Positions 32,550-46,323 of a stretch of 64,000 nt of DNA are shown here, one piece after another. Below the pieces are notes generated by a model. That model saw nothing but the letters and a program-made list of their open reading frames with translations, made no database searches and had not been told where the DNA came from. Origin of the DNA: Casuarina equisetifolia (lineage: Eukaryota; Streptophyta; Magnoliopsida; Fagales; Casuarinaceae); the NCBI GenBank assembly GCA_028551475.1, contig CM052357.1, positions 20,254,451 through 20,318,450 on the forward strand, written 5' to 3'. The position numbers and the translations under genes were made by a program. How positions within the stretch are numbered: the first letter of the stretch is position 1; each line of letters begins with the position of its first letter.

Positions 32550-33239
32550 TCAAGTGAAATAAACGGGGCATCTCCTGTCTTTGAAAATGGGTGACATCTT
32601 ACCGTCGGATCCCACTGGAAACTCACAACTGGCGTGAGCGCGATGGTGCTTGGATTCCCAGGTGGAGATCTTAAATCTTATGGTTGCGACAATTTCTAGA
32701 CGAAAATTCACCGTCCCATCCGCACGATCACGTGTGAATTCTGCCCAACGCTGGTTGTTCACCGTCAAAGTGTCTCCGGTCAGTGTATCTGCCTCCACAA
32801 TAGTAGTCTTCGGTCCCTGATAAGACGGGTACGATAACGGTTTACCTCCGATCCGCTGCTCCACATAGTAAACCGACGCGTCCATGGAATCATAGTAAAT
32901 TCCAATGTTCTGGTTCGAGTTCCGGATCGTCACATTAAACGATATCTGGGCATTTTGCAAACCGGCTGCTTCCCCCAAACCCGGAATCGAAAAGTCCTGG
33001 ATATGAAATCTTGGGCGGTGTGGGCGTAAACTAAGCCATAGTATGAAGCTTATGATACCAACAACCAGTAGAAGCCCCAAGAAAACGGCACATACCATTT
33101 TGACGATCCGGGATGTGAGGCTTTCTCGGACGCGGTGGGCAATTTGACGGGCGGACCGGTGGCGGTGTTCTGTAGGTTGGCTTCCACCTGGGTAGCGCCC
33201 CGGGGTGGTCTTGATGGGTAAGCCGCTGGGGCTGTACAT
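32550..33239 (-). CDS. NDR1/HIN1-like (NHL, LEA_2) membrane protein c
   Basis: Single exon, 229 codons, ATG at 33239. The cytosolic N-terminus is longer than in its neighbours (about 48 residues, rich in P, G, H, R), followed by a membrane span (MVCAVFLGLLLVVGIISFIL), LRPHRPRFHIQDFSIPG and the LEA_2-type domain with NSNQNIGIYYD. The end (VGSDGKMSPIFKDRRCPVYF) is the classic NHL C-terminus, so this is the most canonical of the three genes. It is about 1.7 kb from NHL-b on the same strand. The family acts at the plasma membrane; a specific role cannot be read from sequence. Confidence 0.9.
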   Translation of the reverse strand: MYSPSGLPIKTTPGRYPGGSQPTEHRHRSARQIAHRVRESLTSRIVKMVCAVFLGLLLVVGIISFILWLSLRPHRPRFHIQDFSIPGLGEAAGLQNAQISFNVTIRNSNQNIGIYYDSMDASVYYVEQRIGGKPLSYPSYQGPKTTIVEADTLTGDTLTVNNQRWAEFTRDRADGTVNFRLEIVATIRFKISTWESKHHRAHASCEFPVGSDGKMSPIFKDRRCPVYFT

Positions 33240-34663
33240 TTTTCTTGCCAGCCAGAAATGGGGAGAGGTTTACGGGGGAGATGTTGATGAAAAGTGGTAG
33301 CCATTTGGGAGCTTAAGTACAAAGGGGACGGAAGAGAGTGAGGCCCTACGTCGGAGGTCCTTTTGCATGGAGAAGGAAGGAATAAGGAAGTTGTTCTATG
33401 GTGGATCACCTTTTGCCAGTTCTCTACATTTCATGTGCACGCAAGGGAAAGATACACTTTTTTACTTTCCATAATTTAATATAACATCTAGAGAAATTTA
33501 TCAATAATGTTTGATATTACATGATTATTAATGTTGATTACTTATCTTTTTGCAGAATTCGATGAATCATCTTGTAATTGAAGAAGGTACGTTAGGTATC
33601 CTTGTTCTCTGTTTATTCTCTTTTTGCTTTTAATTTGTAATGGGAGCCTTATTTCTGTATGAGAATAAGGTATAAAGATTTCCTACGTAGGGTGGAAAGT
33701 ATACAGACGAGAATATAGTTTCGTGGACCTGCTGCCAATGTAAGCATTGCTTTGCAAGCTTTTTATTTAAATATTTCCTACTTGCATGCACCCGTATATG
33801 GTACTCTCAACTTATTTCATCCTAAGAAACATGTATGGTGAAACTCAGTATGCTAAAAAGGGTTGGCAGCATGCTTCCTCAAAGGCTATGGGAGAGGTGT
33901 AGTTTGGATGCTCATTAAGTGCAAGTTAAGGATGGGCTTTATGTGCAAAAAGAAAATTCATACTAAAAAAATAAGATCATCAAGGTGAAACTTATATAAG
34001 AAGAGGAATTTTTTGACTTTTAATTAATTTTTAAATTAAATTTTAAGTCCGTTAATATAGTACCAAAACTTAAGCTAACTTTGTTTCATCTCACATAAAC
34101 TTGACATATAAGAGAGTGTGTGGGATAAAAATCTCATACCAAGAAGTAACATAAATGAAAAAAAAAAATCTCTAATCTCTAAGTCAATTTTTAAGTCGGG
34201 TCTCAAAACTTTTTAACAGGTGGTCTTTTATTAACAAAAGCTTTGTTTATGGTAGCTTTGGCCCAATGGCATTATAGAAGTGTGTGTGGGACAGTTTTGT
34301 GTAAGCAAGGCAATTATTGGAACCTTCATTGCATAATAAGGAAGTTACAAAAACAGACAAGGGGCTGGCAGAAGCTAATGGATAATTTTCTCGTTACAGT
34401 TCCCAAACAATAGCATTTTAGGTTAACGGGCTACGCATGTGCTTTTGCTCGTGAACAGTGTTGGAACGTGCAATAATATCGTGCTCAAGCGAAGTTCGAG
34501 GATGCAAAACCAAGTTTATCATTTTTTTTTTCCTAAGTTTTCAAGATATAATCATCTCTTGGAAAGTCATTATGTGCTTACTATTATAGTAATACCTTAA
34601 CCTGTACTTCGGAATCCAAGCCACACGTTTTGACACGCTAATAGAAGACTGTCTCAAGGATCT

Positions 34664-34696
34664 GAACCTGCAGGTTCAAGCTGAACCTACAGGTTC
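34664..34696. repeat. Two tandem palindromes
   Basis: GAACCTGCAGGTTC (34664-34677) is a perfect 14-base palindrome. After AAGCT it is followed by GAACCTACAGGTTC (34683-34696), the same unit with one change. Period 19 bases. Confidence 0.9.
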
Positions 34697-34782
34697 TCTG
34701 GGCGAGAATCATGCAGTTTTGTAAAATAACGATAGTGCTCTTTTTTTTCTTTAATTAAGAGATAAAATCTCCGTAATTAAGT

Positions 34783-34972
34783 TGGATTGAGACAGGCCGT
34801 GCGACTCCCTATAATATATCCCATAAAGAAAAGGTTGTATTTTATTTGTGGGGGCCTTTTCTTCTTTCAAATTCTAGAACATGATAGAGATAACATCTTA
34901 TTTAAGGTGGGTTGGACAGGTTGTTCAAGTCCCTATAATGTACTCCCCAGGAAAAGATGGCATTTGATTTGT
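34783..34972 (+). repeat. Degenerate direct repeat, two copies
   Basis: About 34783-34850 and 34908-34972 share an ordered pattern: ACAGG, then a CCCTATAAT motif, then AAAAG(G/A)T, then TTTGTGG/TTTGTTG. The plus-strand frame 34787-34975 runs through both copies. It may be repeat debris with two related segments. Confidence 0.5.
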
Positions 34973-35546
34973 TGAAGCGCTTGTTGAGGTGTGTTTCCGT
35001 GATTTACTGGTCTGGATTTTTCTGGAGTTCTTCATATGTTTTTCTCCATTGAAATCGTACGTTGGAGTTATGACACTTACTTCATGATGTTCAAGTTGTG
35101 ATAAACTATTGACGGACAAAAATTAATCCTTTAATTGTCTAGCATTACACACGCACCACGTACTAAATAAATTGTTGTATGAGAAAAGAAAACCCTTTAT
35201 GTCACCAGGCGATGGACTGAGGGTAGTCGACAAACCCACATTAGGAGAGCCAGCAATTCGAACACTTCAAACCGAATCAAACGTTTATTCAGGACAAATG
35301 AATAGAACAAACAGGACGAACACAAATTTACTCATAAGTTACAACGATGAGGAAACGGGTTCTTGTCACTTCTGGTCGTGGGTGATGATGATTGACCCAA
35401 AGAGCTCTCGATTAGTGAGCCATTAGGCGCCCATTCAAGGGCGGTTGCTTCTGCATCGATCTCAGTCTTTATTTTACAAACTTAAAGCTTTTAACTGTTG
35501 AATACTAACTCTTAAGGCTTCGACGACATACTACTCCGGTTCCTTA

Positions 35547-36792
<1,246 letters not shown>

Positions 36793-36858
36793 AGCACAAG
36801 GAGAAGTTAACAACTTTGATCTTGCTATGAGATGCTCTTAAGTTTGTGGCAATGGGAA

Positions 36859-36865
36859 TTTATAG
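36859..36865 (-). promoter_or_regulatory. TATA box of the peroxidase
   Basis: CTATAAA on the minus strand, 67 bases upstream of the peroxidase ATG, a normal distance for a plant gene with a short 5' UTR. No other TATA-like site lies closer. Confidence 0.5.
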
Positions 36866-39800
36866 CGAAGCAAAACACAGCGAGACTAGTAGAAAGGCTG
36901 TAATCACATGTAATTTAATATGAAATTTAACACGTTATTACGCTAGTGAACGGGTGATGTGGACCACCCTTTGTAACCATAATTTTTCTCGATTCGATCC
37001 AATCGGTATTCGAAACTCCAAATTGGAAGGAATCAAATGTATTATAAAATTGATTTCTGATTTGTTTTCATTGAATTCAGTAGTTGAATCTCCCCGTGAT
37101 TGCTATGGAGTCATTGTTAATTGGCACAACGTATTGTGATGGCCCTCCCCGACCGACAGAAGGAAACCCTTACAAGCAAAAGCAACTCATATGAACTGTA
37201 CACTCTCCAGCACGTACGCTCTAAGTTGACCTTGCTATAGCGAAGGAAGGTTGCATGTGTTAGCTACAGGGATTCATTTTTTTAAGCAGGTTACAGTTTG
37301 GAAAGCTCTAAAGACAGCCGGCGGTATGCATGCGGCCATTCCAATCGGCTGTTTCTGAGAAAGAATAAGACAACAGAAAATTCTGTTCCATGGAGAGTAT
37401 AAATACAAAAGAATGTACCAACTAGTTTCAAATAATGCAAAGGTTCCATGGCAGCAATGTGCCCCTTGGATCACCTATATTTTTTGTCAGAAAATATTGA
37501 TTTGTTGCACCGGAAAGCAAAAATTAAAGTTCAAAACTGTGCTTGAGGCTTTGACTTCGCCTATAATGATTGTTTACAGCTATTTCGGTGGTTCTTTCTC
37601 TGCAATCTGCTTGTAGCAACTATTACATAAATCTTCCTTTTTATCGCATCCAACTAGCACATGGCCAGTTGCTAAGTGTATATTTAGAGTATGATAAAAA
37701 GAAAATGGAGAGTTACCTAACAAAAAAAATATGGAGAAAGTTGTTTTGTTACACGATGCTGACACTTCGCCCACAGAATACCACACTGATCTGTATGACG
37801 TTCCTCTTTAATTTATCAATAGACCTTGACAAGCAAGTTTCAGTTTCTAGGGAACTCTCTTGCTCTCCTACGATCACAAGTATGACCCATCATACATTTA
37901 ATTCCAATGTTTCTAGTAAAAACAAAAACAAAGCGGTCAAGTGACGTCTTTGCAATTGAATAAGTCATGAGAAAGCATGGCTGAACCTTCCCCTATTCCA
38001 AATTTATTTTTTCTAATTGTTTCAGAATGTAGTTAAAAGTCTAACCTATGCAAATTAACTTGCCTCTAGTCAATAGGCATGTGACTCAATTGGTAGCACA
38101 TGCTGCTTAGGATCAGAAGGAAATTAACTTGCCTTCCTCTTCTTTTTGTTTCCCTTTTTCGTTTTTCTTTCTTTTCCACGGAAAGGTTACAGATATAGGG
38201 AAAAAAAGCTCGTCTAGGAGATAGCAGCCCCTTGCTAAATAAAATCTTCATACAAATTCCCTTAATAAACTTGTATCAGCATCTTTTTCCTCTACTTAGC
38301 TCCCGACTACCTTTTTTTTTATTTATAGTTTATTGTTTGCCCCCTCCTTTAGGTTTAATAAGGTATCCAACCGCCATGATATCTTTTTATTTTTTTTGGT
38401 CTATAATGAAATAGTTGATATTTTCATCTTTAGTTAATTAGAAGAAGTTTTATATATTCAAACTATTGCTCCTACATCTGTTGACATAATTTATTGACCG
38501 AATTTTAATTTTTCCTGCCAAGTTTCTCCACGCAAGAAACTGGGAAAAGCATTTCATGTCCGTGTCTTCCATCCTGCAGATGAGCATCCCAAGGTTATCC
38601 GTTTGGGGTCGGCCGTGTTGGATACCTAGGCCTCGTCAAAAACAAAGACCAGGACAGAGTACAGGACGGCTCAAATTTCGTTCGATTATGAGCAAGACAA
38701 GTCCTGAACACGACTCCCGGAGCATAGAGTACAGCAAAGGGCTTATCTAGAACCGAACTTAAATTGCTGATAATGCTGCACATGGTCAAAAGTCTCCTGA
38801 ATCCCCTTGCTCCGAAAGCGAACAGCATGTGCAAAAGTACGTGGTTTGATGCGTGAACACTTGTCAAGCCCCCTCTTCAATCCATGTGGCCATTGGAGAG
38901 TTTTACCTTTGAGACGGGATACCCTCTCCAGCCACATGCTGAAGTCAAAGGAAGATTTTGAAGCCTTTAATTAATATAGCAGTCTATATTTGTAAAAGGG
39001 ATATGAATATGACCATCTTGTTCCACCCATGGGATCTTTTGTGATGCGGGGATGAAGGTTCTCTTGTCATATGATCTTCTTTTGAGATAATAGGCATTGG
39101 GAAGAGGAAATTCATTGGATGGCAACATGTACTAAACACTGTTCTTTCATTTGTCCTGTTGTCTGGATTGATGCTTAAGGCTAGGGTACTATATTCTGGT
39201 CAAATATTCCTTAGAAACTACATAAAGTGTAAACTATATTTTTACTTAACCAACAACTCCAACCAAACGGATATGATGTGGTTAGTTTGTCTAACTTGCA
39301 AATCAGCTAATCACCATAATATTTTAATCCCATCTGAATTATTTACATGGTTGGACTACCTATTTACATTTAAACCTATCTGCAGAATTTGAGAGATTAA
39401 ATAATCCTAACCTTATCGGACCTCTTCGTTTCATCCAAATGTTTCCACTGTCAGCCCATTTATTTATTTGTTTGTTTATTTATTTTTATTTTGTCTCAAT
39501 CGAAAGTGGCTTTCCCTTAACCTTCGACACTTAAAGCTACCTTGCCATTGTCTATTGCTCATCGAAGCCATCACTGCATTGCAGATGACTTGTTCTATTT
39601 GTGTCTTATTTTGAAAGATCTAGAATAATTTAGTATTAATGTACTGAATACAATCAAGGAAAAACAAGATGTATAGGAATGTTTTGCACTAAATTTCTTT
39701 CATTCAAAGTTCATTTTCAATACTGAAGGCCTCCTATAGCTATTTGAAACAACAAACCTACTTTCAGCTGTATGTATCACAAAAGGCAAAGTCACTTACG

Positions 39801-39938
39801 CTACGGGTGAGTTACTGAAACGTAAATTGTCGGTGATTGATTTGCGCCCGGTTTGATGGGACTTGCTTGGTTTAGGTTAGTGGTAATCCCTTGCTTTTCT
39901 CCTGCGATGTTTCTGCCAATTATTATGCATTGACATCG
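36866..39938. other. Intergenic, no gene confidently recognised
   Basis: Three kb with no recognised gene. A minus-strand frame at 38937-38743 (MWLERVSRLKGKTLQWPHGL and on) is followed by further broken frames and has better codon-like composition than its surroundings, but I do not recognise it and it may be a gene fragment. Confidence 0.4.
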
Positions 39939-40195
39939 ACAATAAAAACTCAAGTTATTAGTTGTACGGTTGTTTTACTAGTACGACAATTACAATTATT
40001 ATATTCCTTTATAGACTGCGGAACCAACATTTTACTTTTCCCCTGCGATGTTTCAGCAGTGATAATGACAATGGACACCCAAGTTGTTAGCTGTGAATTT
40101 GTTTTATTGGTATGATAATTACAGTTATTTTACAATGAACACCCAAGTTGTTAGCAGTAAATTTGTTTTATTGGCATGATAATTACAAATATTTT
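39939..40195 (+). repeat. Three copies of a 64-bp unit
   Basis: Copies start at 39939, 40068 and 40132. The second and third are adjacent with period 64 and differ at only a few bases (ACAATGGACACCCAAG versus ACAATGAACACCCAAG). The first is more diverged (ACTCAAGTTATTAGTTG). The flanking motif CCCTGCGATGTTTC also occurs twice (near 39901 and 40041), so an older unit of about 140 bp was duplicated first. Confidence 0.85.
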
Positions 40196-40314
40196 CTTAC
40201 TTTATAAACTCCTGAGTCAACATTTTACGACATGCAGGGAAAGGTACTTCCAAATAGAAAACATGTAACCAACGCGATTCACCAAATTGCTTCCCTTGTC
40301 ATGATCGGAAATTT

Positions 40315-40907
40315 GAGTGGTCGGCAGGAATCATTCAGCTTAGCACGTCATTCTACATTTGGTAAAACGAGATCAGGACTAAAATATTAAGTGGAAGTAT
40401 TCAGCTGCTGGGGTGAATAGGCATGACGCAGATCAAGTCAATCCCAAGGCAAGCACAAGAGAGCCTACTACATAGGCTTTCGTTGCTGATAGGTATCAGA
40501 GATTTAGGACATACATTCTAAATATGTTTGTCTTAAGCCTTCGGGAAATGGACCACTGAAAGATTCTATTGTTTTGAAACTTGTTCTGATCTGTGGTTTA
40601 AGCTTTTGGACTCTTGGGGCAAGGCCTGATGGAGATCTAGAGCTCAGTGCTGTTGTTCCTTGATGACCAGGCGACACGACCCTTTATCTGTTTTTTGTTC
40701 TATGTGGTGGATCACGCTAGCCAAGTCTCTTGTCGGTTACCTCTTTAACTGAAGGCCATGTTGAGTGCTTTAAAAGTTTTCAGTCACGAGATATGATGAA
40801 AGGGAAAGACAAAGAGCAAAAAAAAATAAAAAATAAAAAATAAATAAATAAACAAACGAGATAGATAAATTTTATTGTATTGGTTTTGTTATGATGAATG
40901 GAATTAT
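40315..40907. repeat. Direct repeat R1, left copy
   Basis: About 590 bp matching 46324-46905 in the same orientation, roughly 85-90% by eye. Shared stretches include GGCAGGAATCATTCAGC, AGAGCCTACTACATAGGC and CAGTGCTG. No TG...CA termini, so R1 is not an obvious LTR. See the right copy. Confidence 0.85.
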
Positions 40908-41010
40908 CTTGTTCGGAGATGACATGGCATCCACCTGGATGCCACGATGTATGGTCAACGGGCAATTCTCAAAATGGGAACTGCCCCCTTTAGCACTGCA
41001 CCAACTTACT

Positions 41011-41284
41011 GTTCTTGGCAAGCAGGTGAATGCTTTCCACAACTCAACCTCGCAAAGGCTCTCTTCCACTAAACCCGCAGCAGGATGCCAATAGCTCCTG
41101 AGACACAGATAGTAGTTCTCCCCCGAGTAGTTTTGAATCTTGTTCTACAAGACCATTGTTTTGTACATTTCAAATCTTTATCATGGGATTACCTTCTATC
41201 ATCTTGTAATGGTATGTTTTGTTCATCAATAAACAATAATTTATCCAGATTTTCATATGTGATTCCAAGTATTTTGACATGACA
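41011..41284 (+). repeat. Copia B 5' LTR (R2, left copy)
   Basis: Matches 45917-46190 in the same orientation: CTTGGCAAGC, then TTTTGAATCTTGTTCTA, then GGGATTACCTTCTA, then CATCTTGTAAT and an A-rich end near AACAATAATTTATC. The CATCTTGTAAT tail is typical of a copia LTR. It precedes the plus-strand copia relic B. Confidence 0.7.
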
Positions 41285-42240
41285 AGGAGAGTATGTTCAA
41301 CTTTGTTTTGAAGCTTTCTATCCCTCTTTTTGTTTTCCATTTCTTCTTTTAGATTTCCGACAAAAAAATTTCTTGATCCTAAACCGCTTCTACTTAATCC
41401 CAACATAAGGTGGTTTTGTTCTCACTCTAGGCAAAGGGATCTAAGATCCTTCTTCTTTTTTTTTTTTTTCTCCCATTTCCCATTTCTGCGAAAGCCATAA
41501 ACTTGTCCAAAACTTTTTGGCTTTCACAAGACGACAATTTTTTTTGAAACGATGTCATCTTCTACCAATAAATGCAACAACACCATATTGCGTTATAATG
41601 AAACAACATCTCCTCACTTAAACGATGACATTTTGCCTTACAACGTAGTGATGTCTCTCTACTCAAACGACGACGGTTCTACCTGCAACATAGATGATGC
41701 CGTTTCTCACACATTTTTGCTGACAACACAACTTTGTCTCAGTCTCACTTAAATGACATCATTCGCCCCTCTTTGCTCTAAAGGCCGACAACCACTTGCT
41801 CCGCTCCTACAGCTACTCCAACGGCATACCACCATACGTTCCACTACATAGAAGTGGAAATCATGGCCAAACTCATTAGCAAATTGCCTACACACCACCA
41901 CACATGCCTCTGTAGTAGTTACTAGAGCCCAAAAACAAAATGCACAAACCTTAAATCCTGCAAACCCACTCTATCTACCGATCAAAGACATGAATCCAAT
42001 AGCCTTTTTATCAATTAAGCTCACAAGGACCTTGAATTATGTTGTGTGGTGTGAGACAATGACAATTGCATTGTCGATAACAAGCTTGCCTTCATCAACA
42101 AGTCTTACCTAAAGCCCAAATCTAGAATCTAGATCTCTTCTTCGACCTATCTAGGAATGGCACAACTCCATCTATTGTGGCTAGATCTTGAACTTCGTCA
42201 CCAACCATCTTCATGACAATTTCATATACACCAAAGATGT
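41285..42240. other. Leader region of copia relic B, no clear coding
   Basis: Between the 5' LTR and the first gag-like pieces. The frame 41552-41752 is open but unlike any family I know. No clean primer-binding site was found. Confidence 0.35.
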
Positions 42241-45200
42241 GTTTGCCATGTTGCTAAAATTTCGGGCTCGATAATATCAATCAACCTATCTAGGGTTTAC
42301 AATTTGGTCAATGAACTCTATATCATTTGATAGGATGACAAACCAATCTTGACCTATTTTGGACACATCCAACAACTCTGGGTTGAATTTGGGTCTCTGA
42401 TGGAGCTCACATCGTTGGAGATGGCAGTTTACCTACCGTAGACTGAACATAAGGAAACAATGAAGTTTTATCAACTACTTAGGAGCTTGGATACTATTCA
42501 ACCCTCAGGAGCAAATTCTAATAGTGCAACCACTCCTAGACCTAATGAGGACCTACTCAATGCTCTACAAAGTGGAATATCATTGAAGCATTATAAGGAA
42601 GATAGCCAAAGAAGCTGGATTTGCTACGACAAAACACAAGGTTAACATGACAAGCTTTCCTCAACCCATAAGGTCTATTGTGCCAACATCAAGCTTGGGA
42701 ACGACTACTACCCAAATTGTTGAAAACAACACATTGTTTACACTGAAGGTAGTGCAAAATGACCAATCCTTTAAGCCAAAGTAGGTTAAAAAATATAATT
42801 TTTGTGAAAAAAAAGGCATTAAAAGGAAGAATGTTATCACCTAACAAGCCCATAGTTTGATTGCTATACAATATACGAGCATGAGCACAAGGAATGCTAC
42901 AAGTTAAATAGTTATCTACCAAGGCACAAAAATCACGAGGAAGCTAAGACAAATCTAGTAGTAGCAATTCAAATAGAGTTTTCAACACCAAAACTAATTA
43001 CTAATGCTTTATGAAGTTCATGGAGCTATGGATATCCAGTAGATGTTCTTGATTTTATTAATTGATGTTGGATAATTAACTATGGTGCAAAGGATCATAT
43101 TACTACTAATTTTAATTGCTTAGAATCAACTATCACATGTGCATCTAAGATCTAGGAAAGATAAATTTTCAAATGGCAACAATAATACCATTACACACAT
43201 TGGCAACACCTACATATCTAAACACCTAAAATTGTGCACAATTTTATATTCACCAAATTTCAAATTCAACCTTATATTTGTGTCAAAATTCTACCATAAA
43301 AATAATTTTTGTATCATATTATATGCCGATTTTTGTATATTCCAAGAACTTTCAATGAATGAATTCAAGGAGCTAGGTAAGATGAAAATGAATACTACTA
43401 TTTTATCATACATCCTGATACAAACTTTGTTGCACATTATTTTAGGCATGGCACATCTTCTATTCATGTTTTTTCAAGTTGTAATATTTAAAATTTCAAA
43501 TTTCGGCATTATAGGGTTGGGCATCTATTTAATACCAAGTTTAGATTTATCAATGAATTAAATTTTAAAAATGTTCCTCACAATGTGTATTGTTTCATTT
43601 GTTCAATTGCAAAGCAAACTCACAATTCTTTTAGCTTGCATGATGATACAATTCAATGACCTTTTGGCCTAATTTATGCAAACATCTAGGAACTGTATAA
43701 AATATCTTATCATGATGGGTCACGATACTTTCTCACAATTATATATGAATTTTCTAAAGGAACATAGATATTCCTTATGAAAGTCAAGAGAGACATGTTC
43801 ATGATTGGAGGAGTTTCTCAACACATTGAGAAATTGGTTTAACACCATAGTCAAACATGTTAGAATAGATGATGCGCCTAATTTTTTTAGTCATGATGTC
43901 AAATAATTATCTTTATTATGAGGAATCACATATGAGAGCTCATGCGTGCATGCTTCCTATAAATTGGGGTTGTAGAATACAAACACCATCACATTTTGGA
44001 TGTTACACAAACATTAAAATTTCATAGTCAAATTTCTATTAGGTTCTAAGGAAAATATATACTCAAAACAACCTACCTTATAAATAAGGTGTCTTCCTTA
44101 GTTTTGGATGGTATCACACTATTTAAGAAACTTTTTGGTAAACCATCAAAGATTTCTCAACTTAAAGTTTTTGGTTATCCTTGCTATGCCACCATGATGA
44201 GGCACTACGACAAATTTGACACACAAGCAATCCCTAGTGTATTAATGGGATATGCTTAAGGACAGAAGAGGTACAAACCCTATGATCCCAAACAACATCA
44301 TTTCTTTGTTAGTTAATATGTATATTTTCATGAAAATATTTTTTTTTCTTCACAAGTAAGGCCCAGGTCACATCTTCACTATAGATTCCTTTGACTAAAC
44401 TTGTTGAAATGGTCTTTAACATACATCATCATCTAAAGATCACTATTGAATTAGTTCCATTATAGCCACCTACCATTATGCGTACTAGTCACACTCTTGA
44501 ACTAGGTAGCACATCATAACCTAACCTTAATCTAATGCATTTATCACCTTCAACAAATTCTTATAATGTATTTTCTAAAGACAAAATAGAGGACATCATA
44601 CCATCACCCACAAATTCATCTAACACACCCATTATAGTACCTTTTAAATGATCCACCAGGGAAACCTAACCACTATTTTGGTCAAGTGATTATGTTTACC
44701 TTACCATTAATGCCTTAGAAAGCAATACATCTTAATCCTCTCTCTTAGCCTATATTACTTACCATCTCCTTTCAATTAATAGTTACTAGTTTATTGCACT
44801 TATTTCTACTAAAGTGAAACTAGTCTATCACCATGAGAGTATTGGCGAATGACAATAGGAAGATTGTGGACTTACCACCTAAGAGAAAACCCATTAAGTG
44901 TAAATGGGTTTACAAGATCAAGAATAATGTTGGTGGAATAGTTAAAAGGTCCAAGGTTAGACTAGTGACAAACGGATGTAATTTAAAAAAATGAGTGAAT
45001 TATCATGAGATTTTCACACTTGTGATCAAGCACATTACAATCAAGTGTGCCCTTTCACTAATAGCATAAAATTAGTGGGAGAATTATATAGGTGTCAATA
45101 ATGCATTTTTATAAGACAATAGTATGCAAAATTTATGAAGGCCCTACTAGTAATTGGATATTAAAATTCAATGCATAATACCTCACTATTTATCAAGAAC

Positions 45201-45916
45201 TAAAGTAATTTTATAGTAATTCTTATAATTTATGTCAATGACATCCTTATTATAAGTAGTAACACTAGTAGCATTAAAGAGCTAAACAAACACCTACATT
45301 CTTTGTGAAACTTAGTAAGGCTAAACCAATAAAGAATTCCATGGAGACCAATTTAGAGCTAGCACACGATTAAGCATGAGGGGTAGGATCTAGTACCTTA
45401 AGATGATAATCCATCGTTTGAGAATTCTCTAATGTATAAACAACTCTTAAGTAAGCTAAATTACTTCAATGTGACAAAACTAGACATTTTTTACACAACA
45501 CAAAATCTAGCACAATTCATACATTCATAGAAATTGCAATAAGATTGGTGAAGCACTTGAAAAGTTGTCTTAACTACAATTTTATTCATCCCTTCCATAG
45601 GATGGTAGCATATGTACTAATATTGTAGTTTTGACTATGCCACATGCAAAATGGGTAGAAAGCCACTCATAGACTTTTGTGTTATGCTGAAAGATGCATT
45701 GATTCCTTGGAAGAGCAAGAAACAAGGATTTGTCTCAAGGTCCTCCATTGAAGCCAAAGATAGAGCTATGATAGTCACTTATGAAATTATTTGGTTACTA
45801 GGCCTTCTAGGAGATATAAAGCATGACACACCTCATCTTATGACTCTATTTTGCCACATCAAAGACTCAATGAAATTAGCAATGAATCCTACGGTACATT
45901 AATACATTAAGCACAT
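42241..45916 (+). mobile_element. Degenerate Ty1/copia relic B
   Basis: Plus-strand pieces are in copia order. Gag-like region at 42460-42650. A CCHC remnant near 42875-42910 (EHEHKECYKLNSYL). Pro-like stretch at about 43066-43110 (WIINYGAKDHIT, with the catalytic D of a DSGATDH motif changed). Integrase at about 44100-44330 (LFGKPSKISQLKVFGYPCY, then KFDTQA, then LMGYA). RT at about 44870-44960 (PPKRKPIKCKWVYKIK). RNase H at 45645-45830 (MGRKPLIDFCVMLKDALIPW, VSRSSIEAK). Several stops and frameshifts make it nonfunctional. The LTR-like repeats flank it. Confidence 0.8.
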
Positions 45917-46190
45917 TGTTGTTCTTGGCAAGCTTGTGAATGCTTTCCTTGACTCAACCTCACATAGGCTCTCTTCAACTAAACATAGTAGCAAGACATT
46001 GACAGCGCTTGAGACATAAATAGTAGTTCTCTTGCCAAGTAGTTTTGAATCTTGTTCTATAAGACCACAATTTTGTACAGTTGTAAATCTTTATTATGGG
46101 ATTACCTTCTACCATCTTGTAATAGTTTGTCTTGTTTATCAAGAAACAAGAATTTATCAAAAATTTCGTGTGTTCCAAGTACTTTGATAT
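45917..46190 (+). repeat. Copia B 3' LTR (R2, right copy)
   Basis: Begins TGTTGTTCTTGG and shares its order of motifs with 41011-41284. It directly follows the RNase H end of copia B. Many differences from the left copy show an old insertion. Confidence 0.7.
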
Positions 46191-46321
46191 AAATAAAGTT
46201 ATTGTTATATATGTATAGATATATAAGTTTAATCCCAATTTACTCAATATAATAATAGTCAATACAAGAACTAAAATGATAAAATATACAACGTGAATAT
46301 ACAAAAAATCCTAAGAAAATA
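46191..46321. repeat. Repeat R3, left copy
   Basis: About 130 bp; ACTCAATATAATAATA, AAAATGATAAAATATAC and GTGAATATACAAAAA match 46930-47050 in the same orientation. The two copies flank R1's right copy. Confidence 0.7.
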
Positions 46322-46323
46322 TT

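Larger units (their letters stand above)
33240..35546. other. Intergenic between NHL-c and the peroxidase
   Basis: Contains the NHL-c promoter by position. Two features stand out and are listed separately: a pair of short palindromes at 34664-34696 and a degenerate direct repeat at 34783-34972. Otherwise AT-rich sequence with nothing recognised. Confidence 0.5.

Noticed and set aside
33050..33409. Minus-strand frame overlapping the start of NHL-c
   Set aside because: It lies in another frame over the NHL-c N-terminus. NHL-c itself has the membrane span and LEA_2 domain; the other frame has neither.
38082..38112. tRNA-like box A (ACTCAATTGGTAGCACA)
   Set aside because: No box B or cloverleaf partner follows at the right distance, so it is not a tRNA gene and only weakly a SINE trace.
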